A stretch of 64,000 bases of DNA. Source: Sphingosinicella sp. LHD-64 (GTDB taxonomy: Bacteria; Pseudomonadota; Alphaproteobacteria; Sphingomonadales; Sphingomonadaceae). Under the pieces are notes generated by a model. The model saw only the letters and a program-made list of their open reading frames with translations. It did no database searches and was not told the DNA's origin. The stretch is from contig NZ_JAVIFV010000005.1 of assembly GCF_031157375.1 (NCBI RefSeq), positions 1 through 64,000 on the forward strand. The letters are read 5' to 3'. Below are positions 8,882 to 20,737 of the stretch, in pieces; position 1 is the stretch's first letter, and every line of letters begins with the position of its first letter. The translations under genes and the position numbers were made by a program.

Positions 8882-9994
8882 CTAGACCCGCATCGGCATC
8901 AGCACGTAGAGCGCTGGCGCCTTGTCATTCTCGCGCAGCAGCGTCGGCGCTGCAGCGTCGGCGAGGTGGACTTCGACCGCGTCGCCCTCGATCTGGTTCA
9001 GAATGTCGAGCAGGTAGCGGGCATTGAACCCGATCTCGAATCCGTCCGCGGCATAGTCGGCCGGCACTTCCTCGGCCGCCGTACCATTTTCGGGCGAGGT
9101 GACCGACAGCGTGATCCGGTCGCGCTCGAGGCTCATCTTGACCGCCCGGGTGCGCTCGCTGGCGATGGTGGAGACGCGGTCGACGCCCTCCTCGAAGCTG
9201 CGCGGATCAATCTTGAGGAGCTTGTCATTGGCGGTCGGGATGACCCGGCTATAGTCCGGGAAAGTGCCGTCGATGAGCTTGGACGTGAGCACCGCATTGC
9301 CGAGACCGAAGCGGATCTTGGTGTCGGAAAGCGACACCTGCACCGAGCCGTCGACCTCGTCGAGCAGCTTGCGGAGCTCGCCGACGCATTTGCGCGGAAT
9401 GATCACGCCGGGCATGCCCTGCGCGCCATCGGGGCGCGGCACCGTCACCCGTGCCAGGCGGTGACCATCGGTGGCGGCCGCCTTCAGCACCGGCTGCGCC
9501 TCGTCTGAGACGTGGAGGTAGATGCCGTTCAGATAATAGCGCGTCTCCTCGGTCGAGATCGCGAAGCGGGTCTTGTCGATGATCTGGCGGAGCGCCGCCG
9601 CCGGCAGCTCGAACCGGTGCGGCAGCTCGCCCTCGGCGATCACCGGGAAGTCGTCCCGGGGCAGGGTCGCCAGGGTGAAACGGGCACGGCCGGCATTGAC
9701 CTGCATCCGTCCTTCGGCGGCGATCAGCTCGACCTGGCTGCCTTCGGGCAGCTTGCGGGCGATCTCGAAGAGGGTGTGCGCCGGGACGGTCGTCGCGCCC
9801 GGATCGGAGATATTGGCCTCGACCATCTCGTTGATCTGGAGATCGAGGTCGGTCGCCATCAGGCGGATCGACCCGTCCTCGCCGGCCTCGATCAGGACGT
9901 TGGACAGGATCGGGATGGTGTTGCGCCGTTCGACCACGGAATGGACGTGGCCCAGTCCCTTGAGGAGCGTCGCCCGTTCGATCGTCGCCTTCAT
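8882..9994 (-). CDS. dnaN: DNA polymerase III beta subunit (sliding clamp)
   Basis: Ring clamp that tethers DNA polymerase III and other clamp users. The 370-residue protein shows family blocks: TIPILSNVLIEA, LMATDLDLQI, TFPDYSRVIP, and the C-terminal LMPMRV that ends most clamps. Start ATG at 9994. It is not next to dnaA or recF; recF and gyrB are about 5 kb away on the other strand, so the classical dnaA-dnaN-recF-gyrB order is broken here. Confidence 0.96.
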   Translation of the reverse strand: MKATIERATLLKGLGHVHSVVERRNTIPILSNVLIEAGEDGSIRLMATDLDLQINEMVEANISDPGATTVPAHTLFEIARKLPEGSQVELIAAEGRMQVNAGRARFTLATLPRDDFPVIAEGELPHRFELPAAALRQIIDKTRFAISTEETRYYLNGIYLHVSDEAQPVLKAAATDGHRLARVTVPRPDGAQGMPGVIIPRKCVGELRKLLDEVDGSVQVSLSDTKIRFGLGNAVLTSKLIDGTFPDYSRVIPTANDKLLKIDPRSFEEGVDRVSTIASERTRAVKMSLERDRITLSVTSPENGTAAEEVPADYAADGFEIGFNARYLLDILNQIEGDAVEVHLADAAAPTLLRENDKAPALYVLMPMRV

Positions 9995-10075
9995 CGATTA
10001 CCCCTGCTCGGCATTCTTTTCGGTTTCGGCAAGGTTATAGCGGCCGTTGCAAAGCCCGCCAGTGGGAAGTGAAAC

Positions 10076-10106
10076 AAAAGGGGCCGGAGCGTCGCCGCCC
10101 CGGCCC
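10076..10106 (-). terminator. Rho-independent terminator after the outer-membrane barrel gene
   Basis: GGGCCGG (10081-10087) pairs with CCGGCCC (10100-10106); on the minus strand the hairpin is followed by CTTTTGTTTC. It lies just downstream of the barrel gene stop and upstream of dnaN, separating the two transcription units. A second GC-rich dyad lies at about 10113-10130. Confidence 0.7.
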
Positions 10107-10150
10107 GATATGGCACCGGCCCTAAGGCCGGGTGGATCCGCTCATGCCCC

Positions 10151-10729
10151 TCAGAAGCGGAAGCCGAAACCGCCGACCACCTGGTGGCGGCTGAAGCCGT
10201 CCTCGTAGTTCGAGTAGCGATACTCGGTCTTGAGGAAGGCGTTCTGACTGAGCGCATATTCCGCACCGGCGCCGAGACGGACGCCGTCCAGATTGCGGCC
10301 GATGTTGAAATCGGACGTCGTCGCGGCCGTGCCGTCGTCATAGTCGAGGCGGACGCGGCCGTTGGTGTAGCCGGCCTTCGCATAAAGCAGCAGGTTGCGG
10401 CTCACCGCGGCACCGGCGCGGCCGCCGACATAGAGGTCACGGCCAGCACCCGCACAGAGCTGGTCGCCGGCGATCACGGTGCCGCTGATGCACTCGTCCG
10501 CCGACGAATCGGTGACTTCACCCTCGATGCCGAAAACGGCGCGGCCGCGCTGCAGGTCGTAGCCGACCGCGGCGCCATAGGTCACGCCATTCGCTCCCTC
10601 TCCTTCGACATTGACGCGATCCCAGCCGACGATGCCCTCGATGCGGGCACCCTGGAAGGTGGCGTCCTGCGCGACAGCCGGCGTGGCAACGACACCGGCG
10701 AGAAGAAGCAACACAACAGACTTACGCAT
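10151..10729 (-). CDS. Outer-membrane beta-barrel protein (OmpA-like/Omp25 porin family)
   Basis: A signal peptide (MRKSVVLLLLAGVVATPAVAQ) is followed by an 8-strand-like barrel: alternating aromatic strands such as AVGYDLQRGRAVFGIEGEV, LYAKAGYTNGRVRLDY, GAGAEYALSQNAFLKTEYRYSNY and a terminal VVGGFGFRF ending in phenylalanine, the BAM signal. The 192-residue length fits the Omp25/OmpW-like small porin group. The ATG at 10729 has GGAG eight bases upstream and is preferred to the ATG five codons earlier. Probably structural in the outer membrane; no ligand can be inferred. Confidence 0.85.
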   Translation of the reverse strand: MRKSVVLLLLAGVVATPAVAQDATFQGARIEGIVGWDRVNVEGEGANGVTYGAAVGYDLQRGRAVFGIEGEVTDSSADECISGTVIAGDQLCAGAGRDLYVGGRAGAAVSRNLLLYAKAGYTNGRVRLDYDDGTAATTSDFNIGRNLDGVRLGAGAEYALSQNAFLKTEYRYSNYEDGFSRHQVVGGFGFRF

Positions 10730-10865
10730 TATTCTAACTCCCATATTCTCCAGCCCTGAGGGGTAATGTCGGGCCGGCGGCGCCGCTCTGGCCCGGCGTT
10801 GGTGAACCTCAGCCGAACGGGTTTTTCAGTTGCCAGCAAGGTTCCGCGCGGGCGATCAGGGGCGG

Positions 10866-11351
10866 ATGGTTCGGGGCTCCGTCTTTCTCGCTCTCCTCGC
10901 ACTGGCCGCGCCGGCGGCGGCGCAGCGCCAGTCGCTGGGGGTGTTCGGCACCTGGGGTGCGTTTCGCGGCGCGGACTCCTGTTATGCGATTGCCCAGCCG
11001 TGGCAGGCGCCGGCGCCGGAGGGTTGGCGGCCATTCGTTTCGGTCGGACACTGGCCGGGCCGGCGCGTCGCCAACCAGCTCCACGTCCGGCTCAGCCGCG
11101 AGAAGCGTGAGGGCTCTGCGGTGCTGCTGCGGATCGACGGCGAGGTTTTCCAGCTGACCGGCAGCGGCCGCGACGCCTGGGCGCCGGACCGGCGTGCGGA
11201 CGACGCGATCCAGGATGCAATGCGGACCGGTCTGGACCTCGTCGTCGAGACCCGCTCGACCCGCGGCGCACTGGTGCGTGACCTCTATCGCCTCCGCGGT
11301 GCCGCCACGGCGATGGACGCGGCTGCCGTGGCCTGTGTGGGGCGGCGCTGA
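10866..11351 (+). CDS. Exported IalB-like protein
   Basis: Predicted exported protein of 161 residues with a signal peptide (VFLALLALAAPAAA). The mature sequence (FGTWGAFRGADSCYAIAQP, GSAVLLRIDGEVFQLTG, and a final AACVG-like cysteine) resembles the invasion-associated locus B (IalB) family of small periplasmic alphaproteobacterial proteins; the role is unknown outside Bartonella. ATG at 10866 follows AGGGGCGG. Its stop shares one base with the ATG of the histidine phosphatase gene (TGATG), so the pair is translationally coupled. Confidence 0.6.
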   Translation: MVRGSVFLALLALAAPAAAQRQSLGVFGTWGAFRGADSCYAIAQPWQAPAPEGWRPFVSVGHWPGRRVANQLHVRLSREKREGSAVLLRIDGEVFQLTGSGRDAWAPDRRADDAIQDAMRTGLDLVVETRSTRGALVRDLYRLRGAATAMDAAAVACVGRR

Positions 11352-11968
11352 TGCGGTTCTTCATCGCCCGTCATGGCGCGACCGTGTTCAACGCCGCCGC
11401 GCGGCTGCAGGGCGGCGCGCGACATACGCCGCTCACCCGCGCCGGCTTTGCGCAAGCCGAGACGATGGGCGAGACCTTGCGCGCGGCGCTTGGCCCGCGT
11501 CCGGCCCTCGACCTGTGGGCCTCGCCGACCGATCGCGCGCTGCAGACGCTCGCGGTCATCGCCGAGCATCTCGAGCTGGACTGGCATGGCGCGCGCACCG
11601 ATCCGCGTCTCGCCGAGATCGACGTCGGTGACTGGGGGAGTCGCACCTATGGCGAGATCGAGCAGCTCAGCCCCGGCTTCTTCGATCCGGCCGCGAAGCT
11701 CTTCGCGCGGCGGCCGCCCAGTGGCGAATGGTATGACGACATCGCCGCGCGCCTGACGACATGGCTGGACGATCTGGCCGGGGAGACGGCGGACCGCCTT
11801 GTCGTCATGCATGGCATCTCTTCATGCGTGCTTCGTGGCCTGCTTACCGGTCAGCCGCATCGCGACGGCTGCGGCGCGCCAGTGGCGGTGGGGCTTGCCC
11901 AAGGGTCGGTCGCTTGCGTGGCGGGCGGGCGGGAGACCGTTCTGGCTAGGCCGAACCGCGGAAGCTGA
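11351..11968 (+). CDS. Histidine phosphatase (phosphoglycerate-mutase-like) family protein
   Basis: Contains the catalytic RHGAT signature at residues 7-11, the second-half VVMHGISS motif with the second catalytic histidine, and an acidic EIDVGDWGSRTYGEI block, so the phosphohistidine mechanism looks intact. Members dephosphorylate sugar phosphates, cobalamin precursors or proteins; the substrate is not evident here. 205 residues. It starts on the stop codon of the IalB-like gene, and its last 23 bases overlap the 3' end of the convergent MFS gene. Confidence 0.85.
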   Translation: MRFFIARHGATVFNAAARLQGGARHTPLTRAGFAQAETMGETLRAALGPRPALDLWASPTDRALQTLAVIAEHLELDWHGARTDPRLAEIDVGDWGSRTYGEIEQLSPGFFDPAAKLFARRPPSGEWYDDIAARLTTWLDDLAGETADRLVVMHGISSCVLRGLLTGQPHRDGCGAPVAVGLAQGSVACVAGGRETVLARPNRGS

Positions 11969-13208
11969 GGCCCGTCCAGGCAGCCAGCGCGATCATCAAG
12001 GCTGCGGTCGCCAGGAAGGGCAGCGGCAGGCTGATCATGTAGAGCCCGACGCCGACCGCGGGCGCGGCGATATAGGCGATGCCGTTGACCGAGGTGACCA
12101 TGCCGGCGACGGCATTCTGCTCGTCGCGCCCGACGGCGAGACTGGCGCCGCTGGTGAAGCCGGGGCGGAACAGGCCGAAGCCGAGCGAACCCAGCGCATA
12201 GCCCAGGGTGATCCCGTAGAGCGTCTCGGCGACGCCGGTGACCGCTGTTCCTGCAGCGGTGACCAGGGAGCCCCACAGGATGAGCTGGCGCGGATCGAGC
12301 GCAAGCTGCGGAATCAGCCACCACTGCGCCAGCAGGGTGGCGAAGGCGCCGACGATCAGCACGATCGCGATCCATTGTTGGGCCTGGTCGGGCGCGATCG
12401 AAAGCCGGTCGATGACCAGGAACCCGACGACGCTGAGGAGGATCGCCTGGCCGTGACCGCCGATCATTCCCGCCATCAGCCAGGGCCATACCCGCGGATC
12501 GCGCCAGCGCAGCGGCGTGCGTTCTCCGTTTTCCGTCGGAGCGTGCGCGTCCGGGGCGCCGATCGAGGGATAGGCGACGATCGGCCCGCGCGCCGGATTC
12601 TTCGGCGTGTCGTCGGGAAGACGGGTGACCAGCAGCGCCAGCACGATCGCACCGATTCCGGCGAAGACGATCAGGGGCGCCGACAGGCCGAGCGGCGGAA
12701 AGATGAAGAGCGGCGCAACTGCCGGCCCGATGATCGTGCCAAGCCCGAACGACGAGGCGAGCGCGGCGAGCGCGTTGATGCGCTGCTCACCGTCGGTGCG
12801 CGCGGCGATATAGGCCTGCACCGCCGGCGGCGAGGCCGCGCCGAAGGCGCCGTAAAGCGAGCGTCCGAGGATGAAGACGACGAAGGCGGCGACCGGCCCG
12901 ACATAGCCGGCAAGACCGGCGGCCAGCGCGCCGCCGCAGATCAGCATCGAGGAGACGAAACCGTAGAGCCCCACCCGCATCAGCGCACGCCGGCCGCGCC
13001 GGTCGGCGCGATGCGCCCAATAGGGTGCCGCGATGACCCAGAGCACCGCCGACAGGCTGAAGGCGAGCGCGACCCAGATGTCCGCGACGCCGAGCACCCG
13101 GCCGATCGACGGCAGCAGCGATTGCATCGCGGTGTTGCCCGCCGCGGCGACCAGCATCACCGAAAAGAGCAAGGCGAAGCGCCCGCGCGACAAGCCCAAG
13201 CCGCTCAT
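11946..13208 (-). CDS. MFS transporter
   Basis: A 420-residue, twelve-helix major facilitator. The helix 2-3 loop carries WAHRADRRGRRALMRVG, the MFS motif A variant, and helix 5 has LGTIIGPAVAPLF, typical of the drug-proton antiporter subgroup. Substrate unknown. I use the ATG at 13208 (MSGLGLSRGRFAL), because the 22 upstream residues are polar and unlike the family. It overlaps the histidine phosphatase gene tail-to-tail by 23 bp and is divergent from a methyltransferase gene. Confidence 0.85.
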   Translation of the reverse strand: MSGLGLSRGRFALLFSVMLVAAAGNTAMQSLLPSIGRVLGVADIWVALAFSLSAVLWVIAAPYWAHRADRRGRRALMRVGLYGFVSSMLICGGALAAGLAGYVGPVAAFVVFILGRSLYGAFGAASPPAVQAYIAARTDGEQRINALAALASSFGLGTIIGPAVAPLFIFPPLGLSAPLIVFAGIGAIVLALLVTRLPDDTPKNPARGPIVAYPSIGAPDAHAPTENGERTPLRWRDPRVWPWLMAGMIGGHGQAILLSVVGFLVIDRLSIAPDQAQQWIAIVLIVGAFATLLAQWWLIPQLALDPRQLILWGSLVTAAGTAVTGVAETLYGITLGYALGSLGFGLFRPGFTSGASLAVGRDEQNAVAGMVTSVNGIAYIAAPAVGVGLYMISLPLPFLATAALMIALAAWTGLSFRGSA

Positions 13209-13352
13209 AAGGTGTGACTTTCCGCCGCCGTCATCGGCTGCCGCTTCGTCCCGATCCGGCCCGCACGGGACCAACGGGACAGCGCTTGCCGCTGGACAAG
13301 CGCCCGGCGATTTGCGAACGCGTCATCTTTCCGCAACTGTTTGGACATCGGC

Positions 13353-13970
13353 ATGTCGGCATCCTGGGACGAAGCGCGTAGAGAAAGCCGGTTCGCGCGT
13401 GGCGCGGGCGGCGGCCCGCTCTGGCACTTCCTGCGCGGCTTCATCAAGCATCCCGTGATGGTCGGCTCGATCATTCCCTCGTCCCGGCAGACGATCGACA
13501 AGGTGCTCGCCAAGGTCGACTGGGCCAATTGCAAGCTGTTCGTCGAATATGGCCCGGGCGTCGGCACCTTCACCGAGCATGTCCTGCGGCGCATGGCGCC
13601 GGACGCGACCCTGGTCGCGATCGACACCAACGAGGATTTCATCCGCTACCTGCGCGGCAAGTTCACCGACAACCGCCTGTTCGCGATCAATGGCTCGGCG
13701 GCGGACGTCAGGCAGATCATCGCCGATTGCGGTTTCGAGCATGCCGACTATGTCCTCTCCGGCCTGCCCTTCTCGACCCTGCCGCCCGGTGTCGGTCCCG
13801 CCATTGCCGAGCAGACCTATGAGGCGCTGCGTCCGGGCGGTGCCTTCCTCGTCTACCAGTTCACGCCAAAGGTCCGCGATTTCCTGGAGCCCCATTTCGA
13901 CCGGATCGACCGCGGCATCGAATGGGTCAACGTGCCGCCCTGCACGATCTTCTGGGCCTGGAAGGATTGA
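13353..13970 (+). CDS. Class I SAM-dependent methyltransferase (PmtA/KsgA-like)
   Basis: Rossmann methyltransferase with motif I VEYGPGVGTFTEHVL, an acidic strand-2 end (VAIDTNEDF), and a VLSGLPFSTLPP motif. The last motif resembles the NLPY-like site of rRNA adenine dimethylases and phospholipid N-methyltransferases (PmtA). The preceding FLRGFIKHPVMVGSIIPSSR segment is typical of the PmtA-like group, which methylates phosphatidylethanolamine. Neighbouring phospholipase D favours a lipid role, but that is inference. ATG at 13353 is used; a TTG four codons upstream is possible. Confidence 0.75.
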   Translation: MSASWDEARRESRFARGAGGGPLWHFLRGFIKHPVMVGSIIPSSRQTIDKVLAKVDWANCKLFVEYGPGVGTFTEHVLRRMAPDATLVAIDTNEDFIRYLRGKFTDNRLFAINGSAADVRQIIADCGFEHADYVLSGLPFSTLPPGVGPAIAEQTYEALRPGGAFLVYQFTPKVRDFLEPHFDRIDRGIEWVNVPPCTIFWAWKD

Positions 13971-13977
13971 GGCAAGC

Positions 13978-15159
13978 TCAGGTCGGCTCCGCCTCCCCGG
14001 CGAAGTTGAGCCGCCGGGTGATCCGGTAGTCGGCGATCGCCACGAGGAAATAGCCGATCGCCCAGCGCAGCCGGTTGAGGAAGGTGCGCTGCGCCTTGTG
14101 GCCTTCGCGCGTGATCTCCCGGGAATCAGCGACCTCGCCGTCGACATAGAGGCGCATTGTCGCCGCGAACGCATCGTCCTCGATCCGCAGCATCATCTCC
14201 AGATTGAGGAACAGGCTGCGCATGTCGAAATTGGCCGAACCGATATGGACGACGTTGTCGATCACGAACAATTTCGTGTGCAGCTTGGTCGGCTGATATT
14301 CGAAGATGCGCACGCCGCGCTTGAGCAGGGTCCAGTAGGTGTAGCGCGCGGCCGCAATCGTCGCGTTGTTGTCCGACTTGGCGGCGGTCACCAGCCGCAC
14401 CGCGCCGCGCCGCGCGACATTCCCCGAGCGCCGCAGCAGCACCGGCCCCGGCGCGAAATAGGCGGCAATGATGTCGAGCCGTTTCGCGGACCGCATGTCC
14501 TTGCGCACCGCCTTGGCCCAGGGGCTCAGTCGCCGCGTCGGTCCGCCGAACAGCCAGTGGAGCCTGCCGTCGATCTTGCTGTGCTTCTGCAAAACGCGCC
14601 TGAGCTGCCGCATCGAGCCTTCGGGCTTCAGCGCCCATTTGAACAGATCGTCGAAATAGGCGACGGGGCGGGCGACGCTGTCGCCCTCGACCAGCAGCCC
14701 GAGATCGCGCCAGGCGCCCTCGGCGACCGTGCCGAAATAATCGGCGCCGATGTTGAATCCGCCGACGATCACCCGCCGGCCATCCGCGACGGCGAGCTTC
14801 TGGTGATTGCGCAGCAGATAGCGCCGGCCGAAGCGCGGCACGAATCGGCAGGATCGTGCGCCGGCCTCGGTCAGCTCGCGGAAGAATCCGTCCGGAGCGT
14901 TGGCGGCGCCGAAGCCATCGACCAGCAGCAACACCTCGACGCCGCGCCGCGCCGCCGCGATCAGGGCATCGCGGACGCGGCGGCCGACGGCGTCATTCTC
15001 CCAGATATAATAGAGGATTCGCAGCGATTCCCGCGCTCCGTCGATCAGGCCGATCAAGGCCTCCAGCCGCTCCGGCCCGTCGGGAAGCAGGGTGAGGCGA
15101 TTGCCGGCCACCTCGATCGGCGCGATCCGCACCGGCTCTTCTGTCAGCGCATCCTCCAT
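13978..15159 (-). CDS. Phospholipase D / cardiolipin synthase-like protein with two HKD motifs
   Basis: Two complete HKD motifs are visible: NHQKLAVADGRRVIVGG and LHTKLFVIDNVVHIGSANFD, each followed by the usual G-G/S-N context. The 393-residue enzyme therefore probably transfers phosphatidyl groups, as bacterial cardiolipin synthases do, or hydrolyses phospholipids. It has no N-terminal membrane helices, unlike ClsA, so it is closer to ClsB-like or soluble members. A C-terminal hydrophobic patch (WAIGYFLVAIADY) may touch the membrane. It converges on the PmtA-like methyltransferase gene, 7 bp away. Confidence 0.82.
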   Translation of the reverse strand: MEDALTEEPVRIAPIEVAGNRLTLLPDGPERLEALIGLIDGARESLRILYYIWENDAVGRRVRDALIAAARRGVEVLLLVDGFGAANAPDGFFRELTEAGARSCRFVPRFGRRYLLRNHQKLAVADGRRVIVGGFNIGADYFGTVAEGAWRDLGLLVEGDSVARPVAYFDDLFKWALKPEGSMRQLRRVLQKHSKIDGRLHWLFGGPTRRLSPWAKAVRKDMRSAKRLDIIAAYFAPGPVLLRRSGNVARRGAVRLVTAAKSDNNATIAAARYTYWTLLKRGVRIFEYQPTKLHTKLFVIDNVVHIGSANFDMRSLFLNLEMMLRIEDDAFAATMRLYVDGEVADSREITREGHKAQRTFLNRLRWAIGYFLVAIADYRITRRLNFAGEAEPT

Positions 15160-15239
15160 CCCGGGAAATGCTAGCCGGTGGAAATGACGGGGGGAAGCGT
15201 TCCGGTTGAAGGCGCGACCACTTGCGCTAGAGCGGAGCC

Positions 15240-16301
15240 GTGCACGTCGACCGCCTCAGCCTGACCGACTTCCGCTCCTATGCGGACGCGTCGCTGTCGC
15301 CCGGCCCGGGCCTCGTCGTCCTGACCGGCGAGAACGGCGCGGGGAAGACGAACCTGCTGGAGGCGGTGTCGCTCCTCTCGCCCGGCCGCGGCCTCAGAGG
15401 CGCGAGCCTCTCCGACATGGCGCGCAAGGGCGGCCCCGGCGGCTTCGCCGTGGCCGGCCGATTTGGTGAGATCGACATCGGCACCGGCATCCTCGCCGCG
15501 GCGCCGGATCGACGGCAGGTGCGGATCAACGGTGCCCCGGCCTCGGCGAACGCGCTGTCCGAATGGCTGTCGATCCTGTGGCTTACTCCGGCGATGGACC
15601 GGCTGTTCACGGAAGGCGCCTCGGGCCGCCGCCGCTTCCTCGACCGCCTCGTCCTCGCGCTGCGCCCGGACCATGCGACCCATGCCGCCCGCTACGAGGC
15701 GGCGATGCGGGCGCGCAACAAGCTGCTCGCCGAGGAGCGGCCCGATGCCGACTGGTTGACCGCACTCGAAGCGCGCATGGCCGAACATGGTGGGGCGCTC
15801 GCCGAGGCCCGTGCCGCGACCGTCGACGCGCTCGGCGACCGTCTCGCCGCCGCGCCGGAAGGCCCGTTCGCCCGCGCCGGCCTCGCGCTCGAAGGCGGAG
15901 AGGCCGACGACCTCGCCGCCGCGCTTGTCATGGCGCGCACACGCGATGCCGGCGCTGGCCGTACTTTGGCGGGTCCGCACCGGACAGATCTTGTCGTGAC
16001 CCATCTGGGCAAGGACCAGCCCGCCGCGCTCTGCTCGACGGGCGAGCAGAAGGCGCTCCTGATCGGCCTCGTCCTCGCCCATGCCGATCTCGTTGCGGAA
16101 CGGTCGGGCCGCCGCCCGATCCTGCTGCTCGACGAAGTGGCGGCCCATCTCGACCCGCTGCGCCGCCGCGCCCTGTTCAAGCGGCTGGGCGCAGCCGGCG
16201 GCCAGGTCTGGATGACCGGAACGGAGTGCGCGCTCTTTGCCGAAACCGGCGGCAGCCCGAGTTGGTTCGAGGTTTCGGACGGGCGCGTCGAACGGCGCTG
16301 A
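15240..16301 (+). CDS. recF: DNA replication and repair protein RecF
   Basis: SMC-like ATPase that helps load RecA at gaps. Walker A is [13 protein letters not shown] (about residues 30-42), the signature region [18 protein letters not shown] and Walker [14 protein letters not shown] are present, and the N-terminal LSLTDFRSY is the RecF hallmark. The start is GTG at 15240, preceded by GGAG. 353 residues, normal length. gyrB follows on the same strand after 51 bp, preserving the recF-gyrB half of the ancestral replication cluster. Confidence 0.95.
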   Translation: MHVDRLSLTDFRSYADASLSPGPGLVVLTGENGAGKTNLLEAVSLLSPGRGLRGASLSDMARKGGPGGFAVAGRFGEIDIGTGILAAAPDRRQVRINGAPASANALSEWLSILWLTPAMDRLFTEGASGRRRFLDRLVLALRPDHATHAARYEAAMRARNKLLAEERPDADWLTALEARMAEHGGALAEARAATVDALGDRLAAAPEGPFARAGLALEGGEADDLAAALVMARTRDAGAGRTLAGPHRTDLVVTHLGKDQPAALCSTGEQKALLIGLVLAHADLVAERSGRRPILLLDEVAAHLDPLRRRALFKRLGAAGGQVWMTGTECALFAETGGSPSWFEVSDGRVERR

Positions 16302-18848
<2,547 letters not shown>

Positions 18849-18858
18849 TGCGTTGCGA

Positions 18859-20313
18859 CTAAGTTCGACGAAAAAGCCAGTCGACAATCGAATTTTCATT
18901 CGGCGTCGGCGCATTCGTGCATGCTTGTGCCGCGGCGGCTCCCATTACGTCGGTAAGAGCATTCTCGAAATCGCGACTGACATCAACAAAACCTGTCGCT
19001 GCATGAACGATTTCATGGAGCAATGTCCCCGCGAAATTCCTGAGGTCGATAAGTTGATCCCTGCGGATCACGATGCAACTTGATTCTGGATCCCACAATC
19101 CTACCGAATCAGTGCCCGTCACGAAGTCGGCCCGCATCGTGCGGCTAATGCGAACACCCTTAACGTGACGAGGAAACCCTCCCGCAATCTGCGCAATAGA
19201 ATCGCGCATCTCGAACACCCGCCGCTCATCCTTCGTCAGCGCCGCGGTGTCGACGAAGTCAAATACGAAGCTGTCGTTCCATTCGGCCTGATATGCCCCG
19301 AGGTCGCGGATCGGCGCGCCCAGAGCGTCGATTCCGCCGGCGACGTCAGCGTGAATGTTGTCCGGAATCGTTACGATAGCGAGACCGTCGTCCCGGGCCT
19401 TGTCGATCGCATCAACGTTCGTGACTAACTGAAAGGCTGTGACAAACAGATAGCGTCCGCTCGCATTCAGGATTTTACAAGCGTGAACAGCCACTTCTTT
19501 CCATTGTACCTCGTCGGCCCCAGTTCCCGCTTGGACTTTCACGAGTTCGTCGGCGAGGGTCGCGGCGACGGCTGCGCCTTTTGCTTGGAGAAGCATATGT
19601 TTGACGCGCTCAGTGTAGGCCGTGCGACCCACATTCGTTCTCTCCCTATTGAGGGCTTTTCTCATCGCGACGTTGAGCGAGGTGATATTGTAGGAGAAGG
19701 CGAACGCTTCCTCCTCGGCGATCAAGAGTCCCGCCACATAAACTCGCGCACTCTGTCCGTCCTTGCGCCCTAGAATCTGACCAACGCTCGTTTCCTCGAG
19801 CACCATTTCTCCCGAAAATTTCAGGAAGAAGCGCTTCGCCTCGTCCATCTCGCTATCGCGCAATCCAGCCAATGTAATTTTGGTGCCCACATAGTCTGGT
19901 CTGGCACTCGGCCCTACTTCGGCATGAAGGGTAACCACATCGTCAAATCCGTGCTTTGCCTTTTCGACAACGGTGATGGAGCCGTGGGCCGACTCGATCT
20001 CAACGCGCACGCCATTACGATGAAGCGTGGCCAGCGCATCCTTAAGTCCAACTCCGAATTTTCCGATAACCTTACCGACATTTTCAAGCTTCTCGGCACT
20101 CTCGTTCTGAGTGAAGTGCTCGTAGCGCAACCCCCGGCCATGATCCTGGATCACCCATGCCCCATCGCTGCGTCTAAGAATGTCGATTTCGGCGCTACGG
20201 CTGAGTGTCTGCTCATCAAGCGCGTTGGCGATAAGCTCCCGAACCGCGTGTGCGTTTGTCCAAGCCTCCAATATCCTTTCGATGTTGAGGTCGAATAGCC
20301 TTGTTCCGGTCAT
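18859..20313 (-). CDS. GHKL ATPase with C-terminal HExxH metallopeptidase motif (candidate conflict protein)
   Basis: Unrecognised 484-residue protein. The N-terminus is a GHKL (Hsp90/MutL/MORC-type) ATPase: N-box RELIANALDE with E26 and N30, G1 box DHGRGL (57-62), G2 box GKFGVGLKDAL (84-94), and GTKITLAGL. A middle part (YVAGLLIAEEEAFAFSYNI) looks like an S5-type transducer fold. The C-terminus has HEIVH at 433-437 with E450 as possible third ligand, as in zinc metallopeptidases. I use the ATG at 20313 because GGGGGAC precedes it. The gene is AT-richer than its neighbours (20041-20100 is 26/60 G+C), suggesting transfer. It lies downstream of mazEF. A role in phage or plasmid conflict is inference. 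Confidence 0.75.
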   Translation of the reverse strand: MTGTRLFDLNIERILEAWTNAHAVRELIANALDEQTLSRSAEIDILRRSDGAWVIQDHGRGLRYEHFTQNESAEKLENVGKVIGKFGVGLKDALATLHRNGVRVEIESAHGSITVVEKAKHGFDDVVTLHAEVGPSARPDYVGTKITLAGLRDSEMDEAKRFFLKFSGEMVLEETSVGQILGRKDGQSARVYVAGLLIAEEEAFAFSYNITSLNVAMRKALNRERTNVGRTAYTERVKHMLLQAKGAAVAATLADELVKVQAGTGADEVQWKEVAVHACKILNASGRYLFVTAFQLVTNVDAIDKARDDGLAIVTIPDNIHADVAGGIDALGAPIRDLGAYQAEWNDSFVFDFVDTAALTKDERRVFEMRDSIAQIAGGFPRHVKGVRISRTMRADFVTGTDSVGLWDPESSCIVIRRDQLIDLRNFAGTLLHEIVHAATGFVDVSRDFENALTDVMGAAAAQACTNAPTPNENSIVDWLFRRT

Positions 20314-20401
20314 TTTGTCGTCCCCCAATATGCCGGCCGACATTACATCAAACTGAGATGCTGAGTTCGGAAATTACTAGCGCGTCGAGATTTGGTTCGA
20401 T

Positions 20402-20737
20402 TCAGCCGACTAACACCCGCAGCTTCGCTCTGATCTCCTCCAACTCCACCGCGCTAGCCTTGCCCTTTTTGGTCGCCTTGCGTACTCGCCAATCGAGGCA
20501 CTTCACTTGGTCGGCCAAGGCGACGCCGCCGCGGCTTCCCTTCACCGCCACCTCGAACGGATAGCCCTTCACGCGCGTCGTCAGCGGCACGCAGAGCATC
20601 AGGCCGGTCTTGCCGTTATAGGCGGCGGGCGAGAGCACCACTGCGGGGCGATGGCCGGCCTGTTCGTGTCCGGCCTGGGGGTTGAACTGCAGCCAGACGA
20701 TATCGCCGGCGTCCGGCGTCCACTTGCCGGCTACCAC
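20402..20737 (-). CDS. mazF: MazF/PemK-type mRNA interferase toxin
   Basis: Sequence-specific endoribonuclease toxin of a type II toxin-antitoxin pair. Family features are present: GDIVWLQFNPQAGHEQAGHRPAVVLS with the catalytic arginine in HRPAVV, VPLTTRVKGYPFEV with the conserved threonine, and VKCLDWRVRKA. 111 residues from a GTG start whose first bases overlap the antitoxin stop (7 bp overlap), as is usual for mazEF. The GHKL-HExxH gene follows 88 bp downstream on the same strand without an obvious terminator, so read-through is possible. Confidence 0.92.
   Translation of the reverse strand: MVAGKWTPDAGDIVWLQFNPQAGHEQAGHRPAVVLSPAAYNGKTGLMLCVPLTTRVKGYPFEVAVKGSRGGVALADQVKCLDWRVRKATKKGKASAVELEEIRAKLRVLVG

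Noticed and set aside
18859-20313. Reading the GHKL protein as a gyrB or htpG duplicate
   Set aside because: Only the ATP-site motifs are shared; TOPRIM and Hsp90 middle-domain sequences are absent and the C-terminus has HExxH.
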